From assembly GCA_947311845.1 (NCBI GenBank), contig CAMZMU010000041.1, forward strand, positions 116,834,796 to 116,898,795: a DNA stretch of 64,000 bases, written 5' to 3'. Position 1 is the stretch's first letter; each line of letters starts with the position of its first letter. Below are positions 44,941 to 56,476 of this stretch, one piece after another. The stretch comes from Poa pratensis (taxonomy: Eukaryota; Streptophyta; Magnoliopsida; Poales; Poaceae). A model generated the notes under the pieces. It was not told the DNA's origin. It was given only the letters and a program-made list of their open reading frames with translations, and ran no database searches. The position numbers were made by a program, and so were the translations under genes.

Positions 44941-45600
44941 GACCATATCACTGTAGCAGCTACAGTCTGCTACAGTGTTCTACAGTACTGCGGTCCTGTT
45001 CGTCCATCGACGATCGCGCGGCTCTCCCGTCGTGCCCGTGACGGCCTTGCAAAAAAGCCCCTCCCAAAATTCGAAAACAACCCGCAGTCCACGCTCCTGT
45101 ACAGCGTTGTCCTCATCCTTAATTTCGGAAAAGATGAGGGTCCGTTTTGCAAAACGTCCACAGACCTCGCCCTTTCCCCTTCCTCTCCCACCACGCCGCG
45201 GATCGCCGCCGCCACTCGCCGCCTCGCGCCGCCGCAACGCGCGTCCCCGGGCAAATCGCCGGCCACGGCGGGCTCGGCCGTCGCCGCCTCTGCCTCTCCC
45301 CCAGCGCAGCGTGCTGGGACGCGTTCGTCTCGCCGGATTTCACGCCGCCGCGGCCGCTACCCTCCACCGCAATTCCACGTCGCCGCGGCCGCCCCGGCGA
45401 CCAAAACGGGGCGGCGCCGCCACCCCCGGCTTGCCCGCATCCGCGCGAGCCGGACGCGCCCAGGCACGCGTCCCTGGACGCGCCGTCGCGCCGCCGTCGA
45501 CCTCAGTGCCGCCGCGGCAGCTTCAGCCGCCATACACGTCATCGTGACGTGTCAGCGTGCTGGGCTGGCCGGACGGGCCGCTACGTAGGCCGTTCTGGGC
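44941..45600. other. GC-rich island
   Basis: A sharp GC- and CpG-rich block between AT-rich neighbours. It starts with a small inverted/direct repeat set (gtagcagctacagtctgctacagtgttctacag) and has overlapping open frames on both strands rich in Arg, Pro and Ala. That composition is what GC-rich DNA gives by chance. It could be a promoter/first-exon island of a lost gene, or the end of an unrecognised transposon. Confidence 0.4.
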
Positions 45601-47420
45601 TGCGTAGGGTTTTTTTTTTTGCAATTTCTTCTCTGTTTTACCTTCCTGTTTTCGATTTTTCTTGCACATTCACAAATACATGGTACTCAAAAACGTGCCA
45701 GCACTAACATGAACACAAAGCGACGTCTTTTAATATCATTTGATCGAATTTTGACTTCAAATATTTCAAAATTTTAGATGCCTTCTAGATCCCGGCATTT
45801 TCCATATCTTTCGCAGCTTTTTAAACAGAACTGCAAATCAAGCTTTTCGAACACAACAGCAAATCAATTCAGAACAGATTTTTTTTTTTTAAAAACACAC
45901 ATTTCAAATATTTTGTTCCCTTTCTAAAATTAATTGAATGTTCGATTACATGAAATTTGAACAACATGCAAATTTATTTCCATGCATTACGGCCTGCTTT
46001 TAAAAGTTCAGCAAACGCCTACACAATGTATTCCCTTCGATTACTGAATTAACTTAAACATTTTATCACGAGCCACGCACATATCATACCAATTCGAATA
46101 AGTTCACATTTAGAAATAATGAATCATTTACAAATAAAAAACTACTAGATGAATATTCGACAAAATACAAATTTACTTCCTCTAACCATGGCTTCATTTT
46201 AAATTGCCCTTAATAAATGGTCAAACAATGTATTTCCTTCGATTATTCAGTCACACAAAATATTTAACAGAAAAACACGAACATATCGTACCGATTCAAA
46301 TTGCAGTTGACATTTACAAATAATATAACTAAAATCCCTCCAATTATGCAATTCAAAATTAACAAATTCTCAATTTACACTTAACTCTCCCTAAAAATGT
46401 AGTTAAATTTAAATAATGATTTATTCCATGCACATTTCAAAAAAATTACAAATTCATTTCCTCTAAAGATGAATTCAATTTACTAGATGCTAACACACCA
46501 TATTTCTTACAACGAAGGATCAAAATTATATAAATATGACGAAATACGAACATAATATTTTAGACATAACCATAATGTATTCCCTCTAATTATGGTGGTA
46601 CACAATAAAATTATGTCAAAATTTTAGCCATATTTGATCATGTAGATTTAGCTAGCTTATTTTCAACCAATATAACTTAAATCTCTCTAATTATGTAGTT
46701 ACACTTACAAAAATGACTGATCAGATGAATATTTCCAACAGATGCAAAGCAAACCATAATAAGAGGAAATGCTTGAATTTCCAGCTCAGCACACTATACA
46801 AATTAGAACTTCCAACTTTCATTACGATATATATACCACAATTAAAAAAACAAATGATCACAAAAAAAAACATAATCCTTTATTACATGCACATTTCAAA
46901 AATAACAAACTCCTTTCCTCTAAAGATGAATTCAATATAATAGATGCTAATACAACATATTTCTTCTAACCAACGATCAAAATTATATGATTACGACGAA
47001 ATGTGAACATAATATTTAGACATAGCCATAATATATTTTCTCTAATTATGGTAGTACACAAGAAAATTATGAAAATATGGAACCACTTTTTTTACCACAT
47101 ACATTTACCTAACATATTTGCAAGCACTTACATTTAGCTAACATATTTGCAAGTAATATAACTTAAATCCCTCTAACTACATAGTTACATTAAAAAAATT
47201 GATTAGATAAACATTTTCCAATAAATGTAAATACATTTCCTCCAATTATGGACATTTCCTCCAATTATGGATTGCTTCCAAACTGAATTCCAGCTAAATA
47301 CATTATACAAATTAGAACTGCCATCTTTCTTTACGATATGCATAGCGCAACTAAAATAACCGATAAATTACCACCGAAAAAATCTCAACAAGGACGCGGC
47401 GTGTCGCCGCGCCAATTCCA
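45601..47420. repeat. AT-rich block of diverged internal duplications
   Basis: Several segments recur with divergence. 46427-46616 resembles 46886-47071 (catgcacatttcaaaa, cctctaaagatgaattcaat, cgacgaaat.cgaacataatatt, ctctaattatggt.gtacaca). 45977-46050 resembles 46180-46256 (acaatgtatt.ccttcgatta). Spacing is about 460 and 205 bases. There are no coding frames. Confidence 0.65.
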
Positions 47421-48126
47421 CTAATATGTAGTTAATATATGGGTGAACCACAAAAACACGGAAGCGTAAGCACGTTTTTACTTCTCTTCAAGTGACTCAC
47501 TTTTTTTTTTAACGACTCACGTTGATTCTTCACGATACATGTGGTCTTTGTACTGAAACGGTCCTCTAGTGATAGTGATAGGGAACGGTGTTTTTTAGCG
47601 GGAAGTCTTATGGCGCACTTTATTTCACATCAAACATGGATACATCGTTTATAGTAATAAAGCTACGGAGATAAAACAATCAGCATCTAAAAAAAGTAGA
47701 CTTTTAAACGAGAAACTTCCGACATATTTATCAACAGTTTAGTCAGCACAAAAATAAATAAAAAACAGTTTAGTCAGCACAAAAAAACATTAGAAGTAAC
47801 AAAAAATACACCACATAGCGACGACTACAAACACTAGATCAAGCCGAAGACACGTCCACCACCAGAGCCGGACAAACCTTGTTATAGTACATAGTCCGGA
47901 AGTTGTCGTCGTAAGGTCCCACGACACCAGCGCCCTAGAACTGCAACCATCACCAACAAAGAGAATTATAAATCACAAGGATCAATATGTAGATACACGA
48001 ACGAAGATGAAGATCAGATCCAAACAAATCCTCTTAAAATAACCAAATTCAGCTCCAGATGCTAGTCAGTGAGAGCTGCCATAAATGCTACTTCGTCTAC
48101 CGTCGCCTCGACATTCGTGCATCGTC
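47421..48126. other. unassigned, short tandem repeat
   Basis: It contains a direct repeat of acagtttagtcagcacaaaaa near 47729 and 47766. I recognise nothing else. Confidence 0.4.
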
Positions 48127-48292
48127 ACGTGTGTGTATATGTTGCTGTTGGCTCGAGTGGCCCTCTTTTGCACACGGTGTCCCGTACTCCCCGTGCGCTC
48201 TACTATATTTTGTGTGTGTATATGTTGACGTTGGCTCGAGTGGCCCTCTTTTGCACGCGGTGTCCCATACTCCCCGTGCGCTCTACTATATT
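48127..48292. repeat. 83 bp tandem duplication
   Basis: Two copies with an 83-base period, each including ggctcgagtggccctctttt and ccccgtgcgctctactatat, with four or five mismatches. Confidence 0.85.
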
Positions 48293-48517
48293 TTGTCAGT
48301 CACTTGCAGTTGCGGAGCCAGGAATTGAACCGAGCCGGGTCAAACAAATAAGGTCTAAATTTTATTACGCGGAAAAGCAAGTGCATTCAACAAAACAAAG
48401 ACCCAAACAGATTCAATTTCATATTTAATCAAGTACAATTACAAACTGACTATAAAGAACAGAAAAACTACATATAAAAGAGTGCTACATTGTGAAAAGA
48501 TAGTATCATAAATTAGT

Positions 48518-48640
48518 ACAAGTAATAAGATAATAACATATAAGATTACAATAAATAACATATAAGATTTCAGGATTTCTCCTTTTTTGTTCACAAACCT
48601 ACAAGTAATAAGATAATAACATATAAGATTACAATAAATT
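48518..48640. repeat. second tandem duplication, about 83 bp period
   Basis: acaagtaataagataataac plus the following 18 bases recurs exactly 83 bases apart (48518-48557 and 48601-48640). Confidence 0.8.
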
Positions 48641-48685
48641 AGTAAGAGAAACTAGTCAATAACATTTAATATTATAAGAAATAAC

Positions 48686-49423
48686 CTCAAGATCAAAGCC
48701 ATTTGCTCTTTAACTGATACATCACGAGACTCATCGACAAGTAGAGAGAAATATGCATCTTGCGCCATACCATTCCAACATCTCACGAAAATTGTCCTTG
48801 TTCAAGGAAGTGCTAGACTCGTCATGCCCACGAAAAGTTAGACCTTGTTCAAGTAGAAATCTGACAACACCCACAACAGCCCTCAAACGAATTTCATAAT
48901 CAATATGCAATTGTTCTTCATGACAGACAATAGCATATGCCACACTTTTCTTTTTATTTCTGAAATCTTCACAACTATTTCTTGCATTGTTGTGAATGCT
49001 ATTTAGTCCACCTACATGAGACTTGAAATTTTCCGATGCTTTCTTCCAATTTTTAAACCCAGTCTTTGTAAAAACATCATACCCAAAATGTGAACTATTG
49101 CTTGAAGATTTGAAAAGAAAACAATGGAAACAATATGCAGCATCTTTCTCCACACTATACTCTAACCAATCATATTTGGTATACCATGCATCTAGAAATG
49201 ACCGTTGACCCGGACCAAACTTTGTTTTGGGAAAATTATGACCAATTAAGCGATTACGACCTCTCGATAAATATGTCCATCTCATTGTGTTAACATTCTT
49301 GATATAGTGTCTAACTCGGACGTTTCCATACGCCCAGTGACTTCTTAGGATCCAAACAAGTATTGCTTCATTTAATCTGCATCGTCTCTTGCGATCAATT
49401 TCATACTTGCAGTGTTGCTCCAT
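48686..49423 (-). pseudogene. hAT-type transposase remnant (TTF zinc finger / DUF4371)
   Basis: The minus-strand frame from 49423 contains the TTF-type zinc-finger segment (FPKTKFGPGQRSFLDAWYTK, then a CFHCFLF Cys-His cluster) and continues into the DUF4371 part of ZMYM1-like hAT proteins (RFLLEQGLTFRGHDESS, NFREMLEWYG). After EWYG the frame changes, and homology resumes directly at YFSLLVDESRDVSVKEQMA, the first catalytic-acid region. A piece of perhaps 60-70 codons is therefore missing between them (inferred from the family). The catalytic core and the dimerisation domain are absent. The region upstream of the ATG carries poly(A) retroposon 2. Confidence 0.8.
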
Positions 49424-49562
49424 GCTCCAAAGTTGTAGCAGTTGAAAATGAGCCTGAAATCTCTAGTCATGAGAAGGGGACGTTACTTTCTTTCTGGTGT
49501 AGTCTTGAGAAGGTGTCGTACGCATCTTTACTTTTTGTGACGGCAACATTATCAGGAAGGAC

Positions 49563-50274
49563 TAGCGCACTCACTCGTTATTTCTGAACTCACTCTCTCT
49601 CTACAGTGCACAGAGGAGATCTCGAGGGCGACTCGGGGTTCCCCGGCGGCCGCCGGCGTATCCCCGGGATTCCCTCCCCTCCACCGGCCGTTGCGGCGGC
49701 GGGAGGGTGGGGAATCCCCGGATCTGCGCTCCGGCGTTGTAAATAGAGGGTTCTGCGGCGGCGCGGCGGAGGCGGGGTGGCTGGCGTCGTCGTTTTGCAG
49801 GTCTGCGACTTCCCTCCACGGCGTCGTCCGCGACGGCGTCTCCAAGTCGCAGGTGCGTCCCCGCTCTGCCGCTGCTTCTTCCGGCCCCGGCGGCTGGCGG
49901 GTGTTGAGTGGGTGCAAGGCCGGAGGTGGAGATGCGAGGCGGCTGCTGCGGGGTGGTGCGGCATGAAGGGGGTGGATCTGCGGCGCAGGCCCGGATCCGG
50001 GGTAGAAGAGGCTTGGGGCCACGGCCCCGGCCGATGTGCTACAACCGTCTTCAGATCCAGCTCGCTGGAGCTGGTGGATGACGCGGCTCAGCAACGCCTT
50101 CGGGCAAGGAGCTCTTCTGCTCCATGGTTGCGAGATCCGGCTGGAGTTCGGCGAGGCGAGGATGGCGTGGTGCAGCGGTGTCTGCTCTCTGTATTCTCCT
50201 TTTTTCTTGCTTGTAATCCGACCTTGTACTGGTTCCTTCTAGTATGAATACAAGTATGAAAAATTCAAAAAAAA
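49563..50274 (+). mobile_element. poly(A) retroposon 2, plus strand
   Basis: A 0.7 kb GC-rich segment ends aaaaattcaaaaaaaaaa and is bracketed by aacattatcaggaaggac (49545-49562 and 50275-50292), an 18 bp duplication. The internal sequence ggtggggaatccccggatct resembles gtggggaccccggatctgtg in retroposon 3, so the two probably belong to one family. No reverse transcriptase is present. It sits in the 5' region of the hAT remnant. Confidence 0.78.
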
Positions 50275-50399
50275 AACATTATCAGGAAGGACCATTATAT
50301 AATGCAGTGGCGACGCTAGTATTGCCAGCGGGTGATGTCAAGAGCCCAAAATGAGTCACACATGGGGCCGATGAGCTCATTATCTAGTACTCCCTCCGT

Positions 50400-50512
50400 T
50401 CCAAATTAATTGACTTCCATTTGTCCACATGTTGATGTATTTAGACATGTTACATGTATAAATATATCCATATTTGGACAAATGCAAGTCACTTGATTTA
50501 GAACGGAGGAAG
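50400..50512. mobile_element. Stowaway-type MITE
   Basis: The 113 bp element starts CTCCCTCCGTTCCAAATTAA and ends in the inverse (ttgatttagaacggaggaag), with TA at both edges (50398-50399 and 50513-50514). This is the terminal inverted repeat and TA target duplication of Tc1/mariner-derived Stowaway MITEs of grasses. Confidence 0.9.
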
Positions 50513-50550
50513 TACTTGTACTGTCAAAAGTAGTTATTCATGGATAGTGT

Positions 50551-51344
50551 TACGATTGCAAGTGGGACGGGCACGCCGGCCATCACGCGTCCCATCCCGC
50601 TATCCTAATCCCGTTAATCCTGTCTGTCCCGTACGGGCTAAAACGGACTAGCCCAGAAATCCCACGGGCAGCCCATCTGTCCCGATTATGAGGACGACCT
50701 TGCTACCGTGCCTGCTGCTCTCGCCCGACTAGGAGGCCTTCGCCATCCTACTCCAGGTGTGAGATGCAATCCTCCTCCTCCCCTACCCCCGTTCTTTGCC
50801 ACACCCTCTCCAATTCCCCATCATTCCTAGCACTGAAGAGAAGCACGACCTCGCCGGGTCCGGAGACGGAGACCTTGCCGGGTCCGGAGACGGAAGACTG
50901 AAGAGAAGCAGGATATGATTTGAGGACTGAAGAGAAGCACGACCTCGCCGGGTCCGGAGACGGAGACCTTGCCGCCGCCGCCATCTCCTCCTCATTGCGC
51001 AGCACGGTCTCGTCTGCGCCGGAGACGGGGACCTTGCCGCCGCCGTCGCCATCTCCTCCATATGGCGCAGCATGGCTGCAGAGAGCCGGCCACCGCAGTC
51101 GCCTTGAGCCGACCCCCCACTGCGGCCGCTCGCTGGACGCGCCTGGGACTCGCGCCGCGCTGGGCTCGTCCTCCTGCTCGCCAACGCCCAGCTAACAGGA
51201 TTTTAGCGGGACAATTAGGATGTGCCAAAAAAGCCCAATAAAATTTCCGCTCATGGGATAGATGGGTACTGGGGCGATGGGATAAGTGGGGTTCGATGCT
51301 AGATGGGAAGTAGACATCCCAGTCCCATCCCACCTACAACCATA
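50551..51344. mobile_element. non-autonomous hAT element
   Basis: The 794 bp element is flanked by the 8 bp duplication GATAGTGT (50543-50550 and 51345-51352). Its 21-base ends pair as inverted repeats: the left starts TACGATTGCAAGTGGGACGG and the right, inverted, starts TATGGTTGTAGGTGGGATGG. Every mismatch is a transition. The inside has no transposase. It holds a direct repeat (actgaagagaagcacgacct... near 50833 and 50931) and GC-rich filler. Confidence 0.82.
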
Positions 51345-51352
51345 GATAGTGT

Positions 51353-53460
51353 CATGGTGCTAAGCAATTTTGTGTGCTGTCAGATGACATCATAAATGTC
51401 ATGTAGCTTTGCCACGGATATAATGTAAGTTGGTACTTGGTAGCCTTCTTTTCGTGGTTTCCCACATGAAACCAGCCAAAATCGAGAGATCTCATTTGGT
51501 CTGCTACTGTTCCAAGCCTCGAGCAGCCATAATTACTGTCATGGTGTTGGTTTTGAGAAAAAATAGAAGTGTTGTTGTTTTCTGGTATACTCATGAAGCC
51601 ATAATTACTGTTGATGTTTTCCTTCTGTACTCAAATTTGTGTTTGATATGTGTTTGAATGAACTGGGCTTAACACTTGCGGTGTTGTATGTTTTGCAGAA
51701 GCATACAAGAGTGGGGAACTGCAGGAAACACTAGAGAAAGCCATGTGCTCCTAGTAAGCGAAGGATCATGTCACAAAAAACCATACAAGTTCTTGGCCTT
51801 CTTGAAGCTCACAGAAGAAGACATTGATAAGCTGTAGAAAAACAATTAAGCCGTGATATACAAATGTGTAATGCACCTTGAGTATGATAAAAAAATTAGA
51901 GACGTGGTTAATCGTACAGTATCAATTCCATATACCACTACTCCATTGTCAGCTCTGCTTGACTATGTGGTGTTAGTCACAGATTGCTGTAAACTTCATG
52001 ACCCGTGTTACTCCGGTGCATAGTTTTCGCCTTTTTGTTTCCGAAACAATGACAGATTCTCTACATGATTGTGTTAAGTAAGCAAGGTCAAGGCTATCCT
52101 CCTGATACAAGGGTTCACATCTGCTTTGTATTGAGCACAGATAGCAGGGTGCTTCAGTTTTGAAAGATTCTCACCAAATGTCTTTAACAATGGTAGCAGG
52201 GGGTTCTGATATCAAGAATAACCGGGTGTCTCTTATGCGAGTGTAGCGCAAAGTTTTCCCTTGCCGCCACATTTTGCAGTTGTCTAGACAAGTTAACAAT
52301 CATAAACTGCTGGGAGTTGACAATGATTCAGAAAAAACTACACTCAATTGGCACAATATAAAAAACAAACAAGAAAACCTTCCATGAGGTTAAGCATAAC
52401 AAATGTGTGTATCTTTCTTTCCCTAGCTAGAAGAGACAGCTGTTACCAGTAAAGACATTATTGAAATCGTTTATGTCCAAACCGTGTCCATGGCACTGCC
52501 TATTTCTCTGGGAACTAACACAGTTTCAGATATGTGCAGTAGCTACAACTAGGACTAGAGGTTTAAAAAAAAATACAACTAGGACTAGAGATCAAGCAGA
52601 TTCAAAGCCTGCATAGCCATCCGACGAGCATAAACACCACTTCCAAGGAACCCGAAAAAATGCAGATCAGAAGACCTGTGGAACAATTAAAGCAAATTTA
52701 TATTAGATATGCATCGATTCCTTCATATAATTGTTGAACATTCGATTATTTGAAGTGACATACCGGGAAGTCTGAACAAAATGGTCGCTTTGACAATCTC
52801 CCTTGCTTAACTACATATCAGCCTGGTTGTCATGGCTTGATAACTGGAATGGACAAAATTGTTGGTTAAATTTGGCATGATATATCCTCTCGCCAGTTTT
52901 CTAAAGCTATTGTTTTAAACATTCGCACTGTCTCCGATCTGCAAATATGACTAGAAATTTGGTTGTAGCAGATTATACATTATGACGATATATATGGTAG
53001 TATCTTGCACAATTGTTTTACAAGGTAAGGATTGCATCAATGGTAAGCAACACATTTTAAGTTTTTAACTAGGAAAAGAGTCCAATTTTAGACCTTAACA
53101 TTGCTTAAAGTGCAACTTTGGTCCTAAAACCTTCAAACTCTTCTAAAACAAAACAATTTGGACTTAGGAAGCCATTCACTTTTTGGAACCCTGGTGACTT
53201 AGGAAACCATTCATTTAGGCAGCATACAGCACACTAATGAAAATTATGCTGATGGGAGTTTGAGCTACAGAATACCATATAAGGTGCGCATTAAGCACAT
53301 AGCTTAGTCTCAGCGACTAGGTTATTACTTCTAATGTAAACTTGAATTTGGAAGTTTTAACATTATTCGCTTTTCTAGGTGGAAATATACAAATATAATG
53401 TTTTGTAATCTCTAGGGTAGGAAAGGAGACTACATACATATGCTACACAATACCCTGAAG
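51353..53460. other. unassigned, possible coding remnant
   Basis: No intact gene. A plus-strand stretch near 51700-52010 reads like decayed coding sequence (for example PYKFLAFLKLTEEDIDKL followed by stops, then HLEYDKKIRDVVNRT), but I do not recognise the family. The rest is AT-rich, and the right end is the 3' flank of the kinase gene. Confidence 0.35.
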
Positions 53461-56400
53461 TTATGTTATGCGTGCTGAAAGTGACGTTATATAATATACC
53501 TCATTGCTAATATACCGATTCATACTTTCCAACCCTTGAAGCATATCAATAATTTTCTTCATTGTAGGTCTTCTTGTCCGCTCGGGATTCACACAAATTA
53601 GACCTATCTGGATGCATGTTTTTATTTGTTTGCAATCTGTTTCGAGAGATGTATACCCTAGTTCATTTAGCAGCACATTTCTCCATCTTTGAAGTTCCTG
53701 TGAAATAGGAACACACACTAATATTACTATGAAATGGTAAACCTCACATGGTCTTGGAAATGATACATCAAAAGTTAAGATTTTTTCTTACAAGCTCGAT
53801 GAATTCCGCGGAAGATGTTCTAATATCAATTGGGTAGTCCCTGTGTCCTGTTATTACCTCCATGATTAATACACCCAGACTGAATATGTCTGACATAGGT
53901 GTGATAATACCGCGTAGGTATTCTGGCGGCATATAACCACTGAATTAACATGAATAGATGAATATGAAGTGTTAAACCATGGTAAATAGAAAACATTAGG
54001 CAGATTACTGAACAACAATGCATAATCAAGCCTGTAAGTTTGAATAGGCAGTTCACTTACAGAGTTCCACAATTGATTATAGTATGAATAGTTTGTTTCT
54101 GATCAAACAATCTTGATAGACCAAAGTCTGTAAGTTTTGGTACCATATTTTCATCGACTAGAATGTTCGCGGGTTTCAGGTCCAAGTGAATAATAGGACC
54201 ATCAGATTGATCATGGAGGTATTGTAGACCATAAGAAACTCCCTCGATTATTTTGAAGCGTGTGGGCCAATCAAGTCCGGAAGATGGACCTGTAGTCGTA
54301 AATAGAAAAGAGCATTAGTACTAAAATATACGATTACTATTGTCCTCTATATATGGAAGGATTTTGAAATGGTGTCACTTCTCTTTTTTTCATTCATAAG
54401 AACACGGTTCAAGGAGATGAATAGTAAATGTCGTACCTGAGATGTACTTATCGAGACTTCCCTTAGGCAGATATTCCAAGCAAAGCAAACATGCAATGTC
54501 CCAAGCAAAAATGAATTTTCCTTCGTGATGCGTTTGTAAAGGCTGTGTTTTATAGCAGAAGCCTACGAGTCTCACAATATTCGGGTGCTCTAGTTTCCTA
54601 AGAATATTAACCTCATTCTCAAATTGCTCCTGTGAGCTAGACATTGACGGCATAAACTTCTTCACCGCGATCACCTTTCCATTCTCTAGCACTCCCTATT
54701 TAAGATATCTTGTTAATCCGGATAAGAGTATTTGGGTCAAGTATATATATGGTTTATACTTTGAGGAAAAAATACAAGCTTTAGCTTTACCTTATATACC
54801 ACACCAAAACCACCTCTGCCAAGTATTCTTTCATCAGAGAAGTCATTCGTGATGTCCTTCAAATGTTGTAATGGCAGACAATGTAGTGATGAATCTATCT
54901 GCATAAAGAAGTACTTGGACTAATCAGGCATAACGCTCATACAATTTCGATAGCAATATTGGGCTAACTTGGAGATTTTATCAAAATGAAGCAGATACTT
55001 ATAGCTTAGAGCTTTATCTAGAAAAAAATGAAGCGCATATGAAATATGTAATAAAAACTAAGAAAATGAAACAAACAACGGGAAAGTTAGAGATCTCACA
55101 TCTTGACAATTCATGTTTCCCCCATCTGAACATGAAGGACGAGAGGACGAACCCTCTTCAGATCCTTCCCGCACAAGCGATAGTGTTCGGGGTGGTTGTA
55201 TGCAGACAGCCTTCAGCCTCGCATGACCCACTACGTTACCTGAGTCTTCCTTAAACTATGCAAGGTTCGCTTGTCAGCACCGTTAAACCAAACATAATCC
55301 AGCAACAAAAAGAAAAAGGCATTAGAATGTGAAGTACCATCTCGTCAGTTATATCCCTCATTGGTGTTTCCTCCTTCACTACAGCGCTCAGCACGAGAAC
55401 CGCGTCCATGCACTGCATGTGTGTGGTGCCACTGTCTGTGCGTTCCTTGTAACTAGAAAATCACAGAGGCTGTAAGTTTTTGTGCGCAAGTTAAGTAGCA
55501 GAACATTCCATGCTGGGATTGTTAACAATACCGATGATACCGCAGGTGAGTCGTGGTGGCACAATGGAGATTTTGGCGGGCATAACGACGTAGTTGGTAG
55601 GATTAGTAATCTTAACCTAAGAAGCACAATATTTCAAAACTTTGTAGAATTGCAGAATGGCATGTTCATGCTCAGATCGGAGGAAGACAAAAAAAATGCA
55701 AACCCAAGACTAGTAGTTTCAAGTTATGCTATGTTTGGATGTTTATATTGGAGGGCTTGGAGTTGAATAGAGGCCAATTCCAAATTGGTGGATGTATTGA
55801 ACTGAGTCTTCAATTCTAAATTTATGTTTGGTTGTGCAAGATATTGATAGATGGAATCAAAAAGAGCACTCAATTCTGATTCTATGTTTGGATGTTTATT
55901 GGTTGAATTTGGTCATCACATGAGAGAGAGGCAATTCCACCCAATTCAGAGGGGTAAGATCTGAATTGGAAAAGGCATCTTTTAGTTGTATAGTTCAACT
56001 CCCATGAAATTCAGCTATCAATTCAATTCTAAACACAACCAAACAACAGAATTTGAGAAACCCAATTCCAATTCCAATTCTATCTTCGAACATGGACATC
56101 CAAACAAAGCCTTACCTTAAAGGCGATGTAGTGATCTGTTACGTTCGTCAACTGCATGGTGCACGAGACCCGCTTGTTCGTCTCAACTGTTGGATTTAAG
56201 AAAGAAATGAGAGATTATTTTGCTTAAATTGCAGCCCACACCGAGAAACACACCAACATCAGTCAGAAAAAATTCTTGAGAAAAGAAAAACAGCAAACAG
56301 TGCCAAAATAAGTGAATACAAACACGGAATGTTAAGGCCGTACAGAGGAAGTGGAGCTCGCTGGGCTCGATCGCGAGCAATTTCTTCGTGTCGTCGGACT

Positions 56401-56476
56401 CGGAGAACGAGTACCGCCATGGTATACTAACAGGGCGTCTCGGCGATTCCTCCGACTTCGAGTTGGAGCCCCCCAT
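53461..56476 (-). pseudogene. MSP (VAP-like) domain - protein kinase gene, one frameshift
   Basis: Exons, all GT-AG: 56476-56344, 56186-56116, 55616-55532, 55452-55338, 55249-55100, 54898-54791, 54695-54437, 54289-54061, 53939-53792, 53697 to stop at 53461. Phases agree except that exon 4 has two extra bases (a CA added in cacacac near 55428). Residues about 35-160 are an MSP domain (LLAIEPSELHFL, TMQLTNVTDHYIAFK, ARLKAVCIQPP, then a VAP27-like Ser-rich linker). The kinase follows: [30 protein letters not shown] (Arg of HRD replaced by Leu, so non-RD), [14 protein letters not shown] in place of APE, DIFSLGV. The start MGGSNSK fits N-myristoylation. Expected about 510 residues, membrane-associated signalling. 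The frameshift may be a real lesion or a sequencing error in a CA run; otherwise the gene looks intact. Confidence 0.85.
55727..56111. mobile_element. Tourist-like MITE in intron 2 of the MSP-kinase gene
   Basis: The 385 bp element is flanked by TTA (55724-55726, 56112-56114). Its ends TGCTATGTTTGGATG and, inverted, GGCTTTGTTTGGATG agree in most positions. Short AATTC/GAATT-rich interior and no coding frame. The TTA duplication and terminal size fit PIF/Harbinger-derived Tourist MITEs. The right edge touches the splice donor of exon 2. Confidence 0.75.

Noticed and set aside
45147..45707. Arg/Pro-rich ORFs in the GC island as genes
   Set aside because: Several long frames exist on both strands at once, as expected from GC-rich DNA; no conserved motif was seen.
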